DNA from: Acidobacteriaceae bacterium
GTDB lineage: Bacteria; Acidobacteriota; Terriglobia; Terriglobales; Acidobacteriaceae
Length of the DNA stretch: 9,144 nucleotides
Direction: 5' to 3'
Assembly (NCBI GenBank): GCA_003152795.1
Contig: PMBA01000145.1
Span: 11,609-20,752, forward strand
Made by a program: the position numbers and the translations under genes. Shown here piece by piece: positions 6,894 to 9,144 of the stretch (positions are counted from its first letter, which is position 1; every line of letters begins with the position of its first letter). The notes below the pieces were generated by a model. The model did no database searches. It saw only the letters and a list, made by a program, of their open reading frames with translations, and was not told the origin of the DNA.

Positions 6894-7688
6894 ATGGCGT
6901 TCGAACTAGAACTGATTTCGCCCATTGAAGTCGCCAAAGATTTTGCGCTGGCGGTTCAGGAATACACCCTGCTGTCACTGCAATCGCTGGCCAATTTTTT
7001 CCGCCGGCCGGTGTACATGGGCGATATGCTGCAGCAGGCGGACCTGATCGGCGTGGGCTCTCTGCCCATCGTAATTCTGACGGGACTCTCGGTTGGCGCG
7101 CTCCTGGCATTGAACGCGGCCAGCACGTTGCAACGCTTCGGCGGGATCACTCTTATCGGCCAGTTGGTGTCGATCGGCATGGTCACCGAACTGGGCCCGC
7201 TCATCACCGGACTGATGGTGGCCGGACGCAACGCTTCCGGCATGGCCAGTGAACTGGGCTCGATGATCGTGACCGAACAGATCGATGCCATGCGCGCCCT
7301 GGGCACCGACCCCACCAAGAAGCTGATCACGCCGCGCATTGGGGCCACGGCCTTCATGCTGTTTTTCCTGACCATCATCGCCGACCTGCTCGGGCTGATC
7401 GGCGGTTTCGCGGTGGCGCATCTGATATTCGGCCTCAATTCACGCCAGTATTGGACCTCGGTCTGGCAAATCCTGGTTTTCCGCGACGTCTTCACCGGCC
7501 TCATCAAGCCCGTGCTGTTTGGCTTCATTATCTCCACCGTAGGGTGCTATTACGGGATGTCGACGCGCGGCGGGACGCAGGGAGTGGGCCGTTCCACCAC
7601 GCAGGCCGTAGTCGCAGCCTCAGTATTGATCCTGATTGTGGACTTCTTCGTTACCAAATTGATCTTCGCAATTTTTGGTTACAGGTAA
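6894..7688 (+). CDS. mlaE: MlaE-type permease of an MCE/Mla phospholipid ABC transporter
   Basis: A 264-residue inner-membrane protein of the usual MlaE/YrbE length. An amphipathic N-terminal part (~1-48) precedes about five hydrophobic segments: ~52-75, ~85-110, ~147-180, ~196-220 and ~236-262. The family signature is clear. It includes TELGPLITGLMVAGRNASG (98-116), the cytoplasmic coupling region EQIDAMRALGTDP (128-140) that docks on the ATPase, and STRGGTQGVGRSTTQAVV (223-240). MlaE dimers form the membrane channel that moves phospholipid between the inner membrane and an MCE-domain partner. ATG 6894 is the only sensible start although no strong ribosome site precedes it. The ATPase gene follows after 3 nt, so the two form an operon. 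An MCE (MlaD) gene, often next to this pair, is absent here. Confidence 0.88.
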   Translation: MAFELELISPIEVAKDFALAVQEYTLLSLQSLANFFRRPVYMGDMLQQADLIGVGSLPIVILTGLSVGALLALNAASTLQRFGGITLIGQLVSIGMVTELGPLITGLMVAGRNASGMASELGSMIVTEQIDAMRALGTDPTKKLITPRIGATAFMLFFLTIIADLLGLIGGFAVAHLIFGLNSRQYWTSVWQILVFRDVFTGLIKPVLFGFIISTVGCYYGMSTRGGTQGVGRSTTQAVVAASVLILIVDFFVTKLIFAIFGYR

Positions 7689-7691
7689 GCC

Positions 7692-8537
7692 ATGGCGGCG
7701 CCCACTCTGCCCAGCGAAAATCCGGCTGCTTCCGCGGCAACTCCATCGGGCTACGCTCTTGAGTTCGACAACGTCTCGATCGCGTTCGATGAAAAGGTCG
7801 TGCTCGACCGGATTTCATTCCAGTTGGCGCACGGCGAAACCAAGGCGCTGTTTGGCGTCGCGGGGTCGGGCAAGAGCACGCTGCTCAAGCTTGCCATGGG
7901 ATTGATGCGCCCGGACAGCGGCCGCATCTTCGCGCTGGGAGAGGAAGTCACGCGCATGTCGGAACAGGAACTGTTCAAGCTGCGGCGGCGCGTGGGCATC
8001 GTGTTCCAGGAGAGCGCGCTTTTCGACTCGCTCAAGGTCTACGAAAACGTGGCCTTCCGGCTGATGGAAGAGGGAACCCCGGCGGAGGAAATCGAACGGC
8101 GCGTCCGCGAGGTGCTGCGCTTCGTGGAGTTGGAACGAACCTACGACATGTTTCCGTCAGAGCTCTCGGGCGGCATGAGAAGGCGCGTGGCCATCGCTCG
8201 CGCCATCGTCACCGAACCCGAGGTGCTGCTCTACGACTCGCCCACCGGCGGACTCGATCCGGTAACCTCAAACACCATCGTCGAACTCATCATGAAGCAG
8301 CGCGACGTTTACAAGACCAGCGCTCTGATGGTGACGCACCGCCTGCAGGATGCTTTCACCATGGCGACTCACCAGTTCGATCCGGCCACCAACCGGTTGG
8401 TCGCGCTGCCGAAAGGCCAGCGTGGCGACGTGCCCATGAGTTTTCTGATCCTGCGCGATGCCAAAGTCATCTTCGATGGGGACGCTCAACAACTCGCCGC
8501 CTCGCGCGACGACTACATTCGCGAATATATTTCGTAG
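7692..8537 (+). CDS. mlaF: MlaF-type ABC ATPase with Ser at the Walker B catalytic Glu position
   Basis: A 281-residue ATP-binding subunit expected to pair 2:2 with MlaE. The motifs in order are Walker A GVAGSGKST (55-63), Q-loop Gln106 (VGIVFQESALFDS), the MlaF-style signature LSGGM (158-162), Walker B EVLLYD ending at Asp182, D-loop GLDP (187-190) and H-loop His216 (MVTHRLQDA). The residue after Walker B Asp182, normally the catalytic Glu (DEP), is Ser183, coded TCG at 8238-8240 (YDSPTGGLDP). All other ATP-binding motifs are intact and the frame is clean, so this is a substitution and not decay. About 20 residues (1-20, rich in Ala, Pro and Ser) precede the fold and a ~50-residue tail (~231-281) follows the H-loop region. 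Start ATG 7692 lies 3 nt after the mlaE stop, with a weak AGG upstream. Confidence 0.88.
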   Translation: MAAPTLPSENPAASAATPSGYALEFDNVSIAFDEKVVLDRISFQLAHGETKALFGVAGSGKSTLLKLAMGLMRPDSGRIFALGEEVTRMSEQELFKLRRRVGIVFQESALFDSLKVYENVAFRLMEEGTPAEEIERRVREVLRFVELERTYDMFPSELSGGMRRRVAIARAIVTEPEVLLYDSPTGGLDPVTSNTIVELIMKQRDVYKTSALMVTHRLQDAFTMATHQFDPATNRLVALPKGQRGDVPMSFLILRDAKVIFDGDAQQLAASRDDYIREYIS

Positions 8538-8545
8538 GGGAGAAT

Positions 8546-8592
8546 TGCAGAGGTTTCGATTCACTTCCGCAATCTGACCTCTGACCTCTGCA
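8546..8592. terminator. inverted repeat between convergent mlaF and dinB, possible two-way terminator
   Basis: TGCAGAGGT (8546-8554) and ACCTCTGCA (8584-8592) are perfect 9-bp complements around a 29-nt loop. Both converging genes end here (8537 and 8608), which is where a shared terminator is expected. There is no long T-run on either side, so the mechanism is uncertain. Confidence 0.35.
8573..8590 (+). repeat. short tandem repeat of the heptamer TCTGACC
   Basis: TCTGACC occurs twice in tandem followed by TCTG. The array makes up most of the right arm of the surrounding inverted repeat, so the hairpin has several alternative registers. It may simply be slippage in a short spacer. Confidence 0.5.
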
Positions 8593-8607
8593 TTCCCAAC
8601 GCGCCCC

Positions 8608-9144
8608 TCAAATTTCAGACTTTTTCTTCGATCCCTTTCCCGGCAAGGCCGCCGGATTTTCGTGGGTGCGCTCGCGGAACCCGCCTTTCATTCCGCGGGC
8701 GAGGCCGATCGTCGATTCGCCAAACTTGTCGCGCAGACGATCCGCGGCCGCCAGCGCCTTCTGCCAGCGCTGTTGCTGCGCAGGCTCCAGCAGATCAAGT
8801 TGGGCGGAACCCGATTCGAAATTCGAGGCTTGCACGCCCAACAAGCGCACCGGCGCGCCCGGCTTCCAGTTGTCGAAAAACAGGCGCCGCGCCTGTTCAA
8901 AAATCTGGTTATCCATCTGCGTCGGCTCGTCCAGGGAATGGGCTCGGGTGATGGTGGTGAAATCCTTGTAGCGCAATTTCAGTTGCAGGGTGCGGGCGAA
9001 ATATCCGCCCTCGCGCAAACGCCGTCCCACCATTTCGCTGAGGCGCATCAGCGTGGACTGCAAGCGCTCGGCATCGCCAGTGTCTTCGTCAAAGGTGTGC
9101 TCGTGGCTGATCGATTTCGGATCGGTATTCTCGCCGACTTCGTT
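8608..9144 (-). CDS. dinB: DNA polymerase IV (Y-family), C-terminal part
   Basis: The frame stays open to the right edge, so the N-terminal palm, fingers and catalytic acidic residues lie outside. The 178 visible residues are the little-finger domain and C-terminal tail. They begin just before the typical KSISHEHTF motif (family form KSxGxExTF), which leads into the domain. ARTLQLKLRYKDFTTITRAHSL and PVRLLGVQASNF follow, both standard Pol IV little-finger strands. SAQLDLLEP (QLDLL coded at 8802-8788) fits the sliding-clamp-binding pattern QLxLL/F. It is followed by the usual ADRLRDKFGESTIGLA helix and a Lys-rich end, so the clamp motif is internal as in longer DinB proteins and not terminal as in E. 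coli. The protein performs translesion synthesis, often within the SOS response; its promoter is not visible. The stop is TGA at 8610-8608, converging on mlaF with a 70-bp gap. Confidence 0.88.
   Translation of the reverse strand, partial: NEVGENTDPKSISHEHTFDEDTGDAERLQSTLMRLSEMVGRRLREGGYFARTLQLKLRYKDFTTITRAHSLDEPTQMDNQIFEQARRLFFDNWKPGAPVRLLGVQASNFESGSAQLDLLEPAQQQRWQKALAAADRLRDKFGESTIGLARGMKGGFRERTHENPAALPGKGSKKKSEI

Noticed and set aside
1..9144. search for CRISPR, tRNA, rRNA, transposase or integrase
   Set aside because: No regular spaced repeats, no cloverleaf with CCA-like end, and no transposase or recombinase motifs in any frame.

Overview
The window is about 9.1 kb of GC-rich bacterial DNA (roughly 60% GC by eye). 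It looks chromosomal and ordinary in composition, with no mobile element, integrase, CRISPR array, rRNA or tRNA that I can support. Gene content suggests an Acidobacteriota-like soil bacterium: a lone OmpR-type winged-helix protein, a PDZ plus multi-helix membrane histidine kinase, an NtrC-type regulator with a GAFTSA loop, and Mla/MCE-type transporter genes in a Gram-negative setting. That placement is inferred from protein style, not from a marker gene.

Left part (1-1675). A C45/phospholipase B-like N-terminal-nucleophile hydrolase enters from the left edge without its N-terminus. It converges on a small winged-helix DNA-binding protein read on the minus strand from a TTG start. Upstream of that regulator (1676-2344) is a gene-free stretch. 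It holds a TTGACA-17-CAGAAT promoter candidate facing the regulator, three 10-bp-phased TCTGRA repeats just upstream of that promoter, and a strong GC-rich hairpin.

Centre (2292-6740). A TATAAT element lying inside a long imperfect inverted repeat precedes a two-component pair whose genes overlap by 8 bp. The kinase is a large membrane protein (PDZ, about ten helices, GAF, PAS, HisKA, HATPase). The regulator is NtrC-type (receiver, AAA+, Fis-type HTH). The overlap and shared orientation make them a cognate pair. The regulator carries GAFTSA in place of GAFTGA in its sigma54-contact loop.

Right part (6741-9144). After a 150-bp spacer with two hairpins and an extended -10 promoter candidate come mlaE and mlaF, the permease and ATPase of an MCE/Mla-type phospholipid transporter, 3 nt apart. 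The ATPase has Ser where the Walker B catalytic Glu normally sits. No MCE (MlaD) gene follows. Instead mlaF converges on the C-terminal part of dinB (DNA polymerase IV), which runs off the right edge.

Functionally, the kinase/regulator pair reads a membrane or envelope signal through the PDZ and helical module and should control sigma54-dependent promoters. The neighbouring lipid transporter is a possible but unproven target. I see no clearly new multi-gene system. The points most worth checking are the Glu-to-Ser ATPase, the GAFTSA loop, and the two repeat arrays at the regulatory gene promoters.
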